Below, one piece after another: positions 55,611 through 63,539 of a stretch of DNA of 63,539 nt (position 1 is the stretch's first letter; every line of letters begins with the position of its first letter). The DNA comes from an uncultured bacterium (GTDB lineage: Bacteria > Verrucomicrobiota > Lentisphaeria > Victivallales > UBA1829). The notes under the pieces are model-generated. The model saw only the letters and a program-made list of their open reading frames with translations. It made no database searches and had not been told where the DNA came from. The translations under genes were made by a program, and so were the position numbers. The stretch spans positions 1 to 63,539 of the forward strand of contig CACYHQ010000011.1 in assembly GCA_902774245.1 (NCBI GenBank), written 5' to 3'.

Positions 55611-56168
55611 ATGGAAATGAAAATCCTCAACCGCGAGACCATCGCTTCCGGCGGCTGGATCTCCCTCCAGAAAGTCACGTACCTCGGCCACGACGGCAAG
55701 ACGCGCGACTGGGAATGCGCCGCCCGCGTCCATTCCCGGGGCGCGGTCATGATGATCCCCGTCACGAAACCCGGCGACAAGCTCATCGTCATCCGGCAGT
55801 TCCGCCCCCCGACCGGACGCCTCGTCTACGAGTTCCCCGCCGGGCTCATCAACCCCGGCGAAGACCCAGCGGAGACAGCAGTGCGCGAGCTGAAGGAGGA
55901 GACCGGCTACGTCGGAACGGTCGACTACTGCTCGCCGAAAGTCTTCACCTCGCCCGGGCTCTCCTCCGAGTTCGTACATCTTGTGCGGATGACCGTCGAC
56001 CTGGATGCGCAGAAGGATCTCGCCACGCACTTCGACGAATCCGAATACATCGAAACGTTTCTCGTCGGGCAGGACGAGCTCGCGGACTTCATCCGCAGGG
56101 CGGAAGCCGAAGGTTGCGGCGTGGATACGAAGATGTACATGTGGGCGATTTCCCGCGGAGGATTCTGA
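55611..56168 (+). CDS. NUDIX hydrolase (ADP-ribose pyrophosphatase-like)
   Basis: 185 residues. Complete Nudix box G-x5-E-x7-REUxEExGU in GLINPGEDPAETAVRELKEETGYVG. RQFRPPTGRLVYEFPAGL upstream is typical of ADP-ribose or nucleoside-diphosphate-sugar pyrophosphatases. Starts 6 nt after iorA, so it is probably the last gene of that operon. Confidence 0.9.
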   Translation: MEMKILNRETIASGGWISLQKVTYLGHDGKTRDWECAARVHSRGAVMMIPVTKPGDKLIVIRQFRPPTGRLVYEFPAGLINPGEDPAETAVRELKEETGYVGTVDYCSPKVFTSPGLSSEFVHLVRMTVDLDAQKDLATHFDESEYIETFLVGQDELADFIRRAEAEGCGVDTKMYMWAISRGGF

Positions 56169-56229
56169 TACCGGACCGTACATTTCGCACCAAAAACGCG
56201 TTTTTTTTGGTGAAAAAAGCGTTTTCCGC

Positions 56230-56257
56230 TTGTCATTTCCGGATTTGGTGCTATATT
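56230..56257 (+). promoter_or_regulatory. Promoter of the bS22-like mini gene
   Basis: TTGTCA (56230-56235), 16-nt spacer, TATATT (56252-56257), about 46 nt before the ATG. Confidence 0.68.
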
Positions 56258-56309
56258 TTAAGCAATATTTTTTTCAAACCAGCATACTTTTAACTAGGAA
56301 TCTTCAACC

Positions 56310-56399
56310 ATGGGCAATCTGAGAAAAAAACGCCGCCGCAAAATCGCTCAGCACAAACGCAAAAAACTGCTGAAGGCCATGCGGCATAAAAACAAATAA
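56310..56399 (+). CDS. bS22/AURKAIP1-COX24-like small ribosomal protein
   Basis: 29 residues (MGNLRKKRRRKIAQHKRKKL, then LKAMRHKNK), very basic. The M-G-x-x-x-KKRRxKx-x-KHK-KxLx-x-x-RHK pattern matches the short AURKAIP1/COX24-like proteins, of which mycobacterial bS22 is the ribosome-bound example. It has AGGA 8-11 nt upstream, its own promoter and its own terminator. Too short for most gene finders. A role on the small ribosomal subunit is expected from the family. Confidence 0.85.
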   Translation: MGNLRKKRRRKIAQHKRKKLLKAMRHKNK

Positions 56400-56444
56400 G
56401 CGGCTATCCCGCTTGTTTCCCCGGCGGACGTCCGGGACGAATGG

Positions 56445-56493
56445 AACGCGCCCCGCGGTGCCCCTCCGGCACTACTGGCGCGTTTCTTTTTTT
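56445..56493 (+). terminator. Intrinsic terminator after the bS22-like gene
   Basis: AACGCGCC (56445-56452) with GGCGCGTT (56477-56484), inner GTGCC/GGCAC pairing, then TCTTTTTTT. Confidence 0.82.
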
Positions 56494-56536
56494 CAAATAT
56501 TCAGTTTCGCCTTAGCAAAAGGTAAAAGGTTTCGGC

Positions 56537-58390
56537 ATGACTCCTTTCCATACATCCAGGCTCCGCATCCTCACGGCGGCTCTGACATTTGCCGCCGCGC
56601 CTGCGCTTTTCGCGCAGGGCGACATGGAGTCCGACCTGCTGCCGAACACCACGCTCTTCTTCGACGAGCTGCTGCCGTCGCACGCGGCGCAGGATGAAAC
56701 GGAGACGCTGGCCGATCTGGCGAGGATCTTCGATAATTCTCTCCTCCTGAACCAGTTCACGGACGCGGACATCGACAAATTCTTCGAGATGGCGGCGAAA
56801 CATCCCGACAACGAGGCGTTCTTCTCCCCGCTCGTCCAGGCCGTCGTCCAGCCCGCGTTCCATGACAAAGTCCTGCCGCGCCTGCTGAAGCTCGCCGACG
56901 AAAATCCCGATTCGCGCGAGCTCAGCCTCACCTGCGGCGAAATCCTCGTGCAGGAAAAACGCATCGACGACGCCGTCAAGTATTTCGAACGCGCATTCGA
57001 GGTCGTCCGCAAAGATCCGGAACCGCCCTCCGAACGCCGCCGCGAGTACAATGAAAACATCGCGTCCAAGCTCGTCCTCGTCTACTCGGACAAGGCGTTC
57101 GACAAGAAACGCCGCGAGGATTCCGCGCTCGCCGACGATGTGAAGCAGTATCAGGACAAACTCCGCGCACTCCGCGCCGAACTCGCCTCCATGCGCGTCT
57201 TCGACGCCTCCCCCCAAGTGCAGTCCGCGCTGATCGCATCCTGCGCCGGGGACATCGAGACCTCCGACGCGAAATCCCCGTTCGCGACCTCCGTGCTCGT
57301 TCCGTTCAACCGCACCGCGTGGGCGCTCCGCGACGAGATGTACCGTCTCGCCCGGACCTCGCTGACGTGCCTGCTGGACCGCAGGAAAGAGGTCGAGGAC
57401 CCCGGTTTTCCCCAGGCGTTCCGCATCCTCTGCGACCTCGGTTACAAGTCGCAGGTCATGACCGCCGCCCTCGCGCGTCTGGCGGAGGCACCCGGCGACA
57501 CCGAGGCGCTGTTCACCGTGGCGGTCCTCGCCGACGAAGAGGGCGATCCGCTCCTCGGCGCGCGCGCCTGGGACCGCATTTTCGCCGTCGTGAAATCCCC
57601 TACCCCGAGCATGTTCGCCGTCTGCGCCGAACTCCAGACCGAGGCGAAGCTCTACGACGACGCCGAGCGCACCTACCGCATCCTCGGCACGTTCCTGGAG
57701 TCGCCGGACCTCATCAACACGAAACTCGGCCAGCTCGAATTCAACAAGGGCAACTACAAAAAGGCCCTCGAACTCCTCCAGAAGGCCCCGCTCGACACGG
57801 AACGCCTCCTCGTCGAGACCGACTGCTACATGCGCCTCCGCAATTATGACAAGGCGCTCGAACGCATCCGCAACGCCGCGCGCATCACCCCCGCCCTCCT
57901 CGAAGGGCGCAGGTTCCGCCTCATCAGCGCGAACATCGCAGACAAGGCCAACAACATGCAGTACGTCGAACAGATGCTCGCCCCGCTCCTCACTAGCCGT
58001 CCGCCCGCGCCCCCGTCCGAAGACGTCCCCGAGGCCGAAATCTACAACTCCCTCGGCTACATCTTCGCCGACCACGACTACAAGCTCCCCGAAGCCCTCG
58101 AATATCTGAAGAAGGCCGTCGAGCTCGACCCGAAGAACGGCGCGATCGCCGACAGCTACGCGTGGGTGCTTTTCAAACTGAAACGCTACGAAGAGGCGAA
58201 ACGGGAGATCCTGCGCGCCGTCGAACTCCTCGGCGATGACGTCGACGCCACCATCACGGATCACGCCGGAGACATCTTCCACGCCCTCGGCGACAAGGAT
58301 GCCGCACGCGAATACTGGGAAAAGGCCATGAGCCTCGACGGCGATGTGGATTTCGACGCCATCGAACGCAAGCTCGAATCCGCCCGGTAA
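56537..58390 (+). CDS. Secreted TPR-repeat protein
   Basis: 617 residues. Signal peptide (LRILTAALTFAAAPALFAQG, cut near residue 27). TPR motifs spread throughout: ELSLTCGEILVQEKRIDDAVKYFERAF near 130, QLEFNKGNYKKALELLQKA near 395, IYNSLGYIFADHDYKLPEALEYLKKAVELDPKNGA near 515-550, and AGDIFHALGDKDAAREYWEKAM near 590. The last three match the usual 34-residue TPR. Likely a periplasmic scaffold, similar in layout to proteins of outer-membrane lipid or exopolysaccharide systems; partners unknown. Confidence 0.85.
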   Translation: MTPFHTSRLRILTAALTFAAAPALFAQGDMESDLLPNTTLFFDELLPSHAAQDETETLADLARIFDNSLLLNQFTDADIDKFFEMAAKHPDNEAFFSPLVQAVVQPAFHDKVLPRLLKLADENPDSRELSLTCGEILVQEKRIDDAVKYFERAFEVVRKDPEPPSERRREYNENIASKLVLVYSDKAFDKKRREDSALADDVKQYQDKLRALRAELASMRVFDASPQVQSALIASCAGDIETSDAKSPFATSVLVPFNRTAWALRDEMYRLARTSLTCLLDRRKEVEDPGFPQAFRILCDLGYKSQVMTAALARLAEAPGDTEALFTVAVLADEEGDPLLGARAWDRIFAVVKSPTPSMFAVCAELQTEAKLYDDAERTYRILGTFLESPDLINTKLGQLEFNKGNYKKALELLQKAPLDTERLLVETDCYMRLRNYDKALERIRNAARITPALLEGRRFRLISANIADKANNMQYVEQMLAPLLTSRPPAPPSEDVPEAEIYNSLGYIFADHDYKLPEALEYLKKAVELDPKNGAIADSYAWVLFKLKRYEEAKREILRAVELLGDDVDATITDHAGDIFHALGDKDAAREYWEKAMSLDGDVDFDAIERKLESAR

Positions 58391-58441
58391 AATCCCCCCT
58401 TCGCCTAATTTCCCCGCGCAAACATTTCTTCTGATTCGTGC

Positions 58442-58476
58442 GAACGCCTCCGCCCGGCAGAAAAGCGTTCTTTTTT
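58442..58476 (+). terminator. Probable terminator after the TPR gene
   Basis: GAACGC (58442-58447) and GCGTTC (58465-58470), 17-nt loop, then six T. Confidence 0.6.
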
Positions 58477-58499
58477 CGTATTTTTTTGAAGATTCACAT

Positions 58500-58528
58500 T
58501 TGTAAGTTTCCATGTTTGGAATTATATT
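58500..58528 (+). promoter_or_regulatory. Promoter in front of the CACAG-repeat region
   Basis: TTGTAA (58500-58505), 17-nt spacer, TATATT (58523-58528). Start expected near 58535, with no good coding frame downstream before the terminator at 58800. Confidence 0.62.
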
Positions 58529-58655
58529 ATCCTGCAAACATCTTTCCCAACTGCCGCAACCGTTTTTTTGTGATGTATTTCTATTCCATTTTTGACAACA
58601 GACAGATCGGATTCGACTCTTTTTCCGGCTTCATTTCACTGCTAGTGTCTCCTTG

Positions 58656-58719
58656 CACAGCACAGCACAGCACAGCACAGCACAGCACAGCACAGCACAG
58701 CACAGCACAGCACAGCACA
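58656..58719 (+). repeat. Pentanucleotide tandem repeat, CACAG x 12.8
   Basis: Twelve perfect CACAG units (58656-58715) plus CACA. Perfect short tandem repeats like this slip during replication. It sits about 165 nt before the hybrid kinase gene and within the candidate RNA. Confidence 0.95.
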
Positions 58720-58799
58720 AAAGTACAGACCGCTTTCGCCTGACGCTCACTCGGTCTGTATTCTCAAACAGAGACCGCAAATCATCTCACCTCGCATCG

Positions 58800-58843
58800 C
58801 CCCGGAATGAAGCATCGCGGCTTCGTTCCGGGACTTTTTTTTT
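58800..58843 (+). terminator. Strong intrinsic terminator upstream of the hybrid kinase
   Basis: CCCGGAATGAAGC pairs with GCTTCGTTCCGGG (13 bp, one mismatch), then nine T (58835-58843). It ends 42 nt before the kinase start, so it either ends the candidate RNA or acts as an attenuator of the kinase gene. Confidence 0.88.
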
Positions 58844-58885
58844 CAATCAGGCAACACAACCCGAAAACGATTGGACTGATCACAA

Positions 58886-61003
58886 ATGAACGCGCTGTTT
58901 AAACGTTTGTCTCAATCCATGACTCTGTTTTTCTGGTCCGTTGTCCTCTTCATCGTCATCATCATGGGCGCGATGTCGGTCGTTCTGCCGGTGTACTATG
59001 CGAAAACAAGGGAATGGAAGGAACCGGAAGTGACCGTCCGCCCGAAAAACAGCTTTGAGAAAACGATCCGCGTCGTCACCGATGCCGACTATATGCCGTT
59101 TTCCTACCGTCTTCCGGGCGACCCGGAACCGCGCGGCTACAATATCGAGCTGATCGCGGAACTGGCAAACAGGATCGAATGCAACCTCGACCTGAAGCTG
59201 ACGACATGGAGCGATGCCATCGCGGCCGTGCAGGACGGGGAAGCCGAGCTGATCCTGGGGTTCGACTGGCAGGACATGGCGGTCATAGACTGCCATATCT
59301 CGGTCCCGACTTTCGAGGAGAAATTCGTGGCGTTCGGGCTGAATCCCGGCATGTCGTTCAGCACGCTCTACTCTAAAAGGATCGCATTGATCGAAGGATT
59401 CGGACTGCAGGATTCGATGGTGCGTTATCTGCTGGGACCGAACTGCGTGGAGTACCCGTCGGCAACGGAATGCGTGCGCGCGGTCATTGACAGACAGTGC
59501 GACTGCTTCATCGTTCACCGGTCCGCCGGCGAGACATATCTCCGGAGCCTGGGACAGGCGGGGAAACGCATCCGGGGACGCTTGGAGATCGAAAGCGCCC
59601 AGATGTGCATCGGGATCGAGCAGAGAAATCCGGGTTTGTACGTGGAAGTCAACGCGGCGCTGCTGGCGATGCGTACCGACGGCTTCATGGAAAAACTCGC
59701 TAAGAAATGGATTCCGCCGATCGAGGAAGAGATCAGACCCGGCGATTATCTGCGGCGGCATCCGTTTGCGATGTTTCTGGCCATCAATCTGCTTGCGCTC
59801 GTGATCCTCGTGCTCCTGATAACGAATTATTACCTGATCCGGATCCGCGAGGAGAGAAACCGCGCGATTACGGCGGAACACACGAAAGACCTGTTCTTTT
59901 CCATGGTCAGCCACGACATCCGCACGCCGCTCAACGCCATCATCGGGTTCTCGGAGCTTCTGAATCACGGCATCTCCGACCAGGCGGAGAAAAAACACGC
60001 GCTGGACGCCATCACGACGAGCGGACGCACCCTGCTCGACCTGGTCAACGACGTGCTTGATCTTTCCAAGCTCGGCGCGGGCAAAGTCGTGCTGACGCTG
60101 GAACGGACCGACCTGAACCGCCTGGCTCATGACGTGATGACGTCGTTCGAGTTCGCCGTCTCCGGCAAGGATGTGGCGCTGGAGGAAAACGTCGAACCGA
60201 TGCCGCTCCTGTACCTCGATCCGCACCGGATCCGCCAGATTCTCTACAACCTCATCGGAAATGCCGTCAAGTTCACGGATCACGGCAAGGTCGCCCTGAA
60301 CATCAATTTCAGGGAAAACACGGACGGCGCCACAAAGACAGGCTGTCTGACCTTCGCCGTTGCCGATACGGGATGCGGGATCGCCCCCGAAGACCAGGAA
60401 AACGTCATGAAACCGTTTGTGCAGGCCAAAACGGCCAAGGCCTCAAAAGGGACCGGGCTTGGCCTGTCGATCTGCTGTCAGCTGGCGGAACGCATGGGCG
60501 GCAAACTGACCATGCAATCCGTTCCGGGCGAAGGCTCGACCTTCACCGTCAAGCTCCCGCGCGTGCCGTTCTCCACGAGAGACGCGGCTGCCGGGGAAAC
60601 GCAGGACGCATCCGCCGCGCAGAATACGGAAGCGCTGAAACTCTCGGCAAGCGACCCGCGCATTCTGATCGTGGACGATGTGCCGTTGAACATGAGCGTG
60701 ATCAAGGCGATGCTGCACCGTCTGGGCATCACGGACATCGTCACGGCGGAGAATGGCGCGGAGGCACTGGATATTCTGAAACAGGACGACGGGATCGACC
60801 TCGTCCTGACCGACATGTGGATGCCCGTCATGGACGGCGAAGGACTGATCCGCGAAATCCGGAGCCGGGAACAGTGGAAGGACCTGCCGGTCTACGCCGT
60901 GACCGCCGACGTCGAAACGCAGAAGACGTTCAAGGCATCCGGTTTTACCGGGATTCTTCTGAAACCGGTCACGCTGGAACAGCTCAAGGCGGTCGTCCGG
61001 TAA
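58886..61003 (+). CDS. BvgS/EvgS-like hybrid sensor kinase
   Basis: 705 residues. Transmembrane helix at about 15-37; periplasmic solute-binding-type domain (SBP_bac_3) at about 60-285 (IRVVTDADYMPFSYRLPGDPEPRGYNIELI); second helix near 299-320; HisKA with SHDIRTPLNAIIG (His near 343); HATPase_c with LIGNAVKFTDHG, ADTGCGIAPEDQE and GTGLGLSI; receiver domain at about 590-705 with IVDDVPLN and the phospho-acceptor in VLTDMWMPVMDG (near 642). The periplasmic domain suggests sensing of an amino acid or similar small molecule. No output regulator lies next to it. Ribosome site is weak. The preceding terminator may control it. Confidence 0.92.
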   Translation: MNALFKRLSQSMTLFFWSVVLFIVIIMGAMSVVLPVYYAKTREWKEPEVTVRPKNSFEKTIRVVTDADYMPFSYRLPGDPEPRGYNIELIAELANRIECNLDLKLTTWSDAIAAVQDGEAELILGFDWQDMAVIDCHISVPTFEEKFVAFGLNPGMSFSTLYSKRIALIEGFGLQDSMVRYLLGPNCVEYPSATECVRAVIDRQCDCFIVHRSAGETYLRSLGQAGKRIRGRLEIESAQMCIGIEQRNPGLYVEVNAALLAMRTDGFMEKLAKKWIPPIEEEIRPGDYLRRHPFAMFLAINLLALVILVLLITNYYLIRIREERNRAITAEHTKDLFFSMVSHDIRTPLNAIIGFSELLNHGISDQAEKKHALDAITTSGRTLLDLVNDVLDLSKLGAGKVVLTLERTDLNRLAHDVMTSFEFAVSGKDVALEENVEPMPLLYLDPHRIRQILYNLIGNAVKFTDHGKVALNINFRENTDGATKTGCLTFAVADTGCGIAPEDQENVMKPFVQAKTAKASKGTGLGLSICCQLAERMGGKLTMQSVPGEGSTFTVKLPRVPFSTRDAAAGETQDASAAQNTEALKLSASDPRILIVDDVPLNMSVIKAMLHRLGITDIVTAENGAEALDILKQDDGIDLVLTDMWMPVMDGEGLIREIRSREQWKDLPVYAVTADVETQKTFKASGFTGILLKPVTLEQLKAVVR

Positions 61004-61293
61004 TGAAGAAAAATCGTTTTCAAACAACTGACGTCCCCATGGCAGATAATCGGACAAGAAAACAGTGTGACAGATGCGGAGCCAGACCCGCCGCGGGCAA
61101 ACTCTTCCGCATCCCGTGGACGGGTGACCGCCTTTGCAAGGATTGCATCGACAAGGACAGCAATCTTCAGCAGATGTTCGCCGAAATCGATTCCATGGCG
61201 TATGACAGGCGTCTGCGCGATCTCGGCATCCCGACCGATCTCCCCGACGGGATGGACATGCCCGTATACATCCTTGAGACGGATGACCAGTAA
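61003..61293 (+). CDS. Zinc-ribbon protein coupled to the hybrid kinase
   Basis: 96 residues; start and stop overlap (TAATG) with the kinase, which suggests coupled translation. A later ATG at 61039 (MADNRTRKQ) is possible. A CDRCGARPAAGKLFRIPWTG segment followed by LCKDCIDK gives two CxxC pairs, a likely zinc ribbon. The tail is acidic (LPDGMDMPVYILETDDQ). No family recognised. Confidence 0.62.
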   Translation: MKKNRFQTTDVPMADNRTRKQCDRCGARPAAGKLFRIPWTGDRLCKDCIDKDSNLQQMFAEIDSMAYDRRLRDLGIPTDLPDGMDMPVYILETDDQ

Positions 61294-61351
61294 ACCGCCT
61301 CATCGTCTCAAAAAAAGGTCAAAATAGGGGGGGGTATTTCGATTTCGGCAC

Positions 61352-61380
61352 TTGCTTTTTCGCGCGTGAGCGTCTATATT
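61352..61380 (+). promoter_or_regulatory. Promoter of the surface-protein gene
   Basis: TTGCTT (61352-61357), 17-nt spacer, TATATT (61375-61380). It implies a leader of about 265 nt before the ATG at 61653. The 359-nt gap 61294-61652 otherwise holds the small upstream frame at 61429-61566. Confidence 0.6.
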
Positions 61381-61428
61381 AGAGGCAAACTCTACTGGTT
61401 CCGTATTTTTTGAGCAGGGAGAGGGACT

Positions 61429-61566
61429 ATGACACTCGTCCGGACATGCGGCAAGTTTCCGATACCGGCGTGTTTCGACACGGCGGAGGCGCATGCTCTG
61501 TCGAAAAAACAAGAAAGGCAAACAAGCTCAAACTCATTTCTTGAAGTCTCGCCCTTATCCGGGTGA
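61429..61566 (+). CDS. Upstream short open frame in the leader
   Basis: 45 codons (MTLVRTCGKFPIPACFDTAE at the start) with a purine-rich GGGAGAGGGA site 3-10 nt upstream. It follows the predicted promoter at 61352-61380 and ends 87 nt before the surface-protein gene. No homology is claimed; it could be a leader peptide or a chance frame. Confidence 0.35.
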   Translation: MTLVRTCGKFPIPACFDTAEAHALSKKQERQTSSNSFLEVSPLSG

Positions 61567-61652
61567 AGCGCTCCCCGGGATCCGATCCTTTACACATTTT
61601 TTCGCTATTCTTATAACCCGCCGCAACCAGCCGGCAAAACAAAGGAAAAGTC

Positions 61653-63539
61653 ATGGTAGTCCAGTACACTTATCTCGTAAGCCCGGATTTCAATCCGGAT
61701 GTCGTCCCCCAAGGATACAATTGGGACGTTGACGCGTTTCAGGAACTCGTCAAAGCGACCGACAAGGCCACCGCGGCCGAAACCATCTACACCTACGGCG
61801 GCCCCCAGGGCGGCGCCGATGTCGATTATCTAAACGCCGCCAATCTCACGATCAGCAGCCTGAAATACGACGGTGACGGAGAGGTCGTCGGCACGACCGT
61901 TACCGCCAACGCGTTCAACAACACCGGCACGGTCACAACGGACGGCGCGATCATCTTCTCTGTTAAGAGTTTCACCAACTTCGGCGAGTTCGATCTGGAC
62001 AAAAACGGGGTTCTGACCGCCACCAGCGCGGTCATGAACATGGAGGGCGGCACGATCAACCTCAATGCGGGCACTACGCTGCAGGGCTCCACGGTCGTCA
62101 ACGCCGGCACGATCACCGTCGTAAGCGATCATGCCACGATCAATGGCGCAATCACCAACCACGGCATCATCGATGCCACGAAGAGAAAACTGATCGTCGT
62201 CGGCGACCTCCAGAACGCCAACGAGGACGACACGGCGGAGGCGCGTGACAACACCGTGATCACCGCCAGGGAGTTCGAAGTCACCGGAAACGTCGTGAAC
62301 TATGGTATACTTGGCACGGAAATGCAGCCGGATCACCAGATCGATATTTCCGGCGAGCTCCGCAACTACCGCCAAATCGAAGTCGGTATCCTGACCGCGG
62401 GTTCCATCTACAGTGACGGCTATTATCCTGAAATCGAGGAAAAGTGCACACGGGGTTATATCATTGCCGGAGAGGTCAACGCAGGATCGATCGATAACGT
62501 TTCCGGCGTAATTCAAACCGCCGCGCCCAAAGAAACCGGTGTAGGCATCAATGTCACCGGAACGATCAACAACGGAAATGCCGACGGTATTATCGCCAAG
62601 CTCAATGCCGGTATCAACGGCTGGATCAAGGCCGCTACTCTGAACAACCTCGGAAACGACATCGAAAATGAAAACGGCTTAATCATCGCCGGCAGGCTCA
62701 CTGTGGGCGACATCACGAACAATGGCGGAATCTCCACCAGAATCGTCGAGTCCACCGGCACCATCACGAACAACGCCACCGGCCTCTTCGCTGTCTCCTA
62801 CATTGATGATCCTGCCGTAACCGGGTTGGTTGAAGGCGCATCCATCAACGCCGGGACAATCATCAACGGCGGCACCTTTGCTGTCTACAGCGAGGCTTCG
62901 CTGCCCACCGCGGTCAATGTCACATCGATCGAAAACAGCGGCTTGTTCGAATTCAACGGCGAAGGCTTTACACTGACTGGCGATATCGTCAACAACGCCA
63001 ATGCCCGGATCAATGTCGCCGGAACAGTGACCGGAACCGGTTCGATCACGAACAACGGTTCACTCAGCATCTGCGACGATGAAGATATTTCCGCAGCTCT
63101 GACCGTTGACGCGATCTCCGGCACCGGAACGATCCGGATCTCGGTCGCGGGCGCTGTTGAATCCACGGATCCCATCGCGATTACGGCCGACGTCTCAGGC
63201 AACGTCATCGATCTGGAGGTTGCTCTTGCCGGTCTTACGGCGGATTCCTATCAGTTCGTCAGCGGCACGATCGGCGAAGGTGTCACGTTCCAAGTCAACG
63301 GCACCGTCTACGAAGAAGGCGTCTTGATCGACGGTACCGACTACGTCCTCTCCACGAATGGCGGCACCGGCCTCTGGATGGTCCAGGAAGCTCCGCCGCC
63401 GATGTCCTACATCGCCAAGGGCGACCGCGACGGCAACGGCATCTCCGACGTGATGTTCGTCTGGACCGACAACAACTGTGCGCACGGCTACTGGATGAAC
63501 GGCACGAACGACTGGTGGAGCGCGAACGCCTGGTGGATC
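61653..63539 (+). CDS. Large repeat-rich surface protein, N-terminal part (runs off the window)
   Basis: 629 codons without a stop; AAAGGA lies 6 nt before the ATG. No standard signal peptide; the N-terminus is acidic and aromatic (MVVQYTYLVSPDFNPD). From residue 50 on, many imperfect repeats of about 20 residues end in NNG or NAG (ITNNGSL, IVNNANARINVAG, GTITNNATGLFAVS), the pattern of a right-handed beta-helix as in autotransporter passenger domains. The visible end (YIAKGDRDGNGISDVMFVWT, then Trp-rich) contains a calcium-binding-like DRDGNGISD motif of the FG-GAP/dockerin type. Probably secreted and cell-surface located. Confidence 0.75.
   Translation, partial: MVVQYTYLVSPDFNPDVVPQGYNWDVDAFQELVKATDKATAAETIYTYGGPQGGADVDYLNAANLTISSLKYDGDGEVVGTTVTANAFNNTGTVTTDGAIIFSVKSFTNFGEFDLDKNGVLTATSAVMNMEGGTINLNAGTTLQGSTVVNAGTITVVSDHATINGAITNHGIIDATKRKLIVVGDLQNANEDDTAEARDNTVITAREFEVTGNVVNYGILGTEMQPDHQIDISGELRNYRQIEVGILTAGSIYSDGYYPEIEEKCTRGYIIAGEVNAGSIDNVSGVIQTAAPKETGVGINVTGTINNGNADGIIAKLNAGINGWIKAATLNNLGNDIENENGLIIAGRLTVGDITNNGGISTRIVESTGTITNNATGLFAVSYIDDPAVTGLVEGASINAGTIINGGTFAVYSEASLPTAVNVTSIENSGLFEFNGEGFTLTGDIVNNANARINVAGTVTGTGSITNNGSLSICDDEDISAALTVDAISGTGTIRISVAGAVESTDPIAITADVSGNVIDLEVALAGLTADSYQFVSGTIGEGVTFQVNGTVYEEGVLIDGTDYVLSTNGGTGLWMVQEAPPPMSYIAKGDRDGNGISDVMFVWTDNNCAHGYWMNGTNDWWSANAWWI

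Larger units (their letters stand above)
58535..58843 (+). ncRNA. Candidate noncoding RNA of about 310 nt
   Basis: A promoter (58500-58528) and a strong intrinsic terminator (58800-58843) bound this 495-nt gap between the TPR gene and the hybrid kinase. Inside are the CACAG repeat (58656-58719) and a 9-bp inverted repeat TACAGACCG/CGGTCTGTA (58724-58732 and 58752-58760). The open frames through it only encode repeated TAQHS or similar and have no ribosome site, so I read it as noncoding. The match to any known RNA family is not claimed. Confidence 0.45.

Noticed and set aside
58656..58719. CRISPR array
   Set aside because: Five-nucleotide units without spacers; a simple tandem repeat.
58438..58743. 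Protein with repeated TAQHS units
   Set aside because: Its residues are only a translation of the CACAG repeat; there is no ribosome site and the other frames are equally open.
61278..61311. Terminator hairpin after the zinc-ribbon gene
   Set aside because: A bulged 10-bp stem exists but it is followed by A, not T, so it does not look like a terminator on the plus strand.

Overview
The window is a GC-rich stretch from a Gram-negative, strictly anaerobic-looking bacterium. It has lipoboxes, secreted polysaccharide-active enzymes, ferredoxin-linked oxidoreductases and oxygen-sensitive radical-SAM and Fe-S enzymes, and no aerobic respiratory genes. The gene mix (CE15-like and GH43-like enzymes, Gly/Phe/Met-rich secreted proteins, a 29-residue bS22/AURKAIP1-like protein) would suit a gut member of the PVC group such as Lentisphaerota or Verrucomicrobiota. 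That placement is inference; there is no rRNA here to test it.

Layout. 1-2.6 kb: two minus-strand secreted proteins with the same low-complexity N-terminus; one carries a glucuronoyl-esterase-like domain. 2.9-15.6 kb: a tightly overlapping plus-strand operon made of a TM1266-type regulator, HydE, two successive NifH/D/K-like triplets and HypF-C-D-E. It contains no hydrogenase structural gene, no HydF/HydG, no HypA/HypB and no NifB/E/N. This is the most unusual element of the window and could be an undescribed nitrogenase-like system with its own Fe(CN)2CO cofactor supply. 15.7-21.9 kb: an AraC regulator and a 1604-residue DUF4011-helicase-Vsr/DUF3320 protein resembling a single-gene phage defence protein. 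22.0-28.7 kb: trpEGDCFBA behind a textbook attenuator (leader peptide ending WWRWW) with two tandem terminators. 28.8-30.6 kb: two tandem SGNH lipoproteins, one with a Gly/Phe insertion, separated by a perfect 20-bp palindrome. 30.8-42.7 kb: a minus-strand block with a lipocalin, a double TPM-domain protein, a three-gene DUF3791/DUF3990 toxin-antitoxin-like unit, Sel1-RDD and SUKH-SUMF-like proteins, a DMT transporter, a DUF4037/TPR pair and a LysR regulator. 42.8-47.7 kb: bioB-bioD-bioA-bioWF (fused BioW and BioF), divergent from the LysR gene. 48.6-50.6 kb: glycosyltransferase and GH43-like lipoprotein. 50.6-56.2 kb: an aryl-pyruvate operon (iorB, PaaK-like ligase, aminotransferase, iorA, NUDIX). 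56.2-63.5 kb: bS22-like mini gene, TPR lipid-export-like protein, a candidate noncoding transcript with a 12-copy CACAG repeat, a BvgS-like hybrid kinase with a zinc-ribbon partner, and the 5' part of a large surface protein.

How the genes fit together: the organism makes its own tryptophan and biotin (from pimelate), probably ferments aromatic amino acids to aryl-acetates through reduced ferredoxin, and attacks plant or host glycans. Reduced ferredoxin from IOR-type enzymes would be a natural electron source for the two NifH-like reductases. Several starts were chosen from Shine-Dalgarno spacing, and promoters share a recurring TATATT -10 element.
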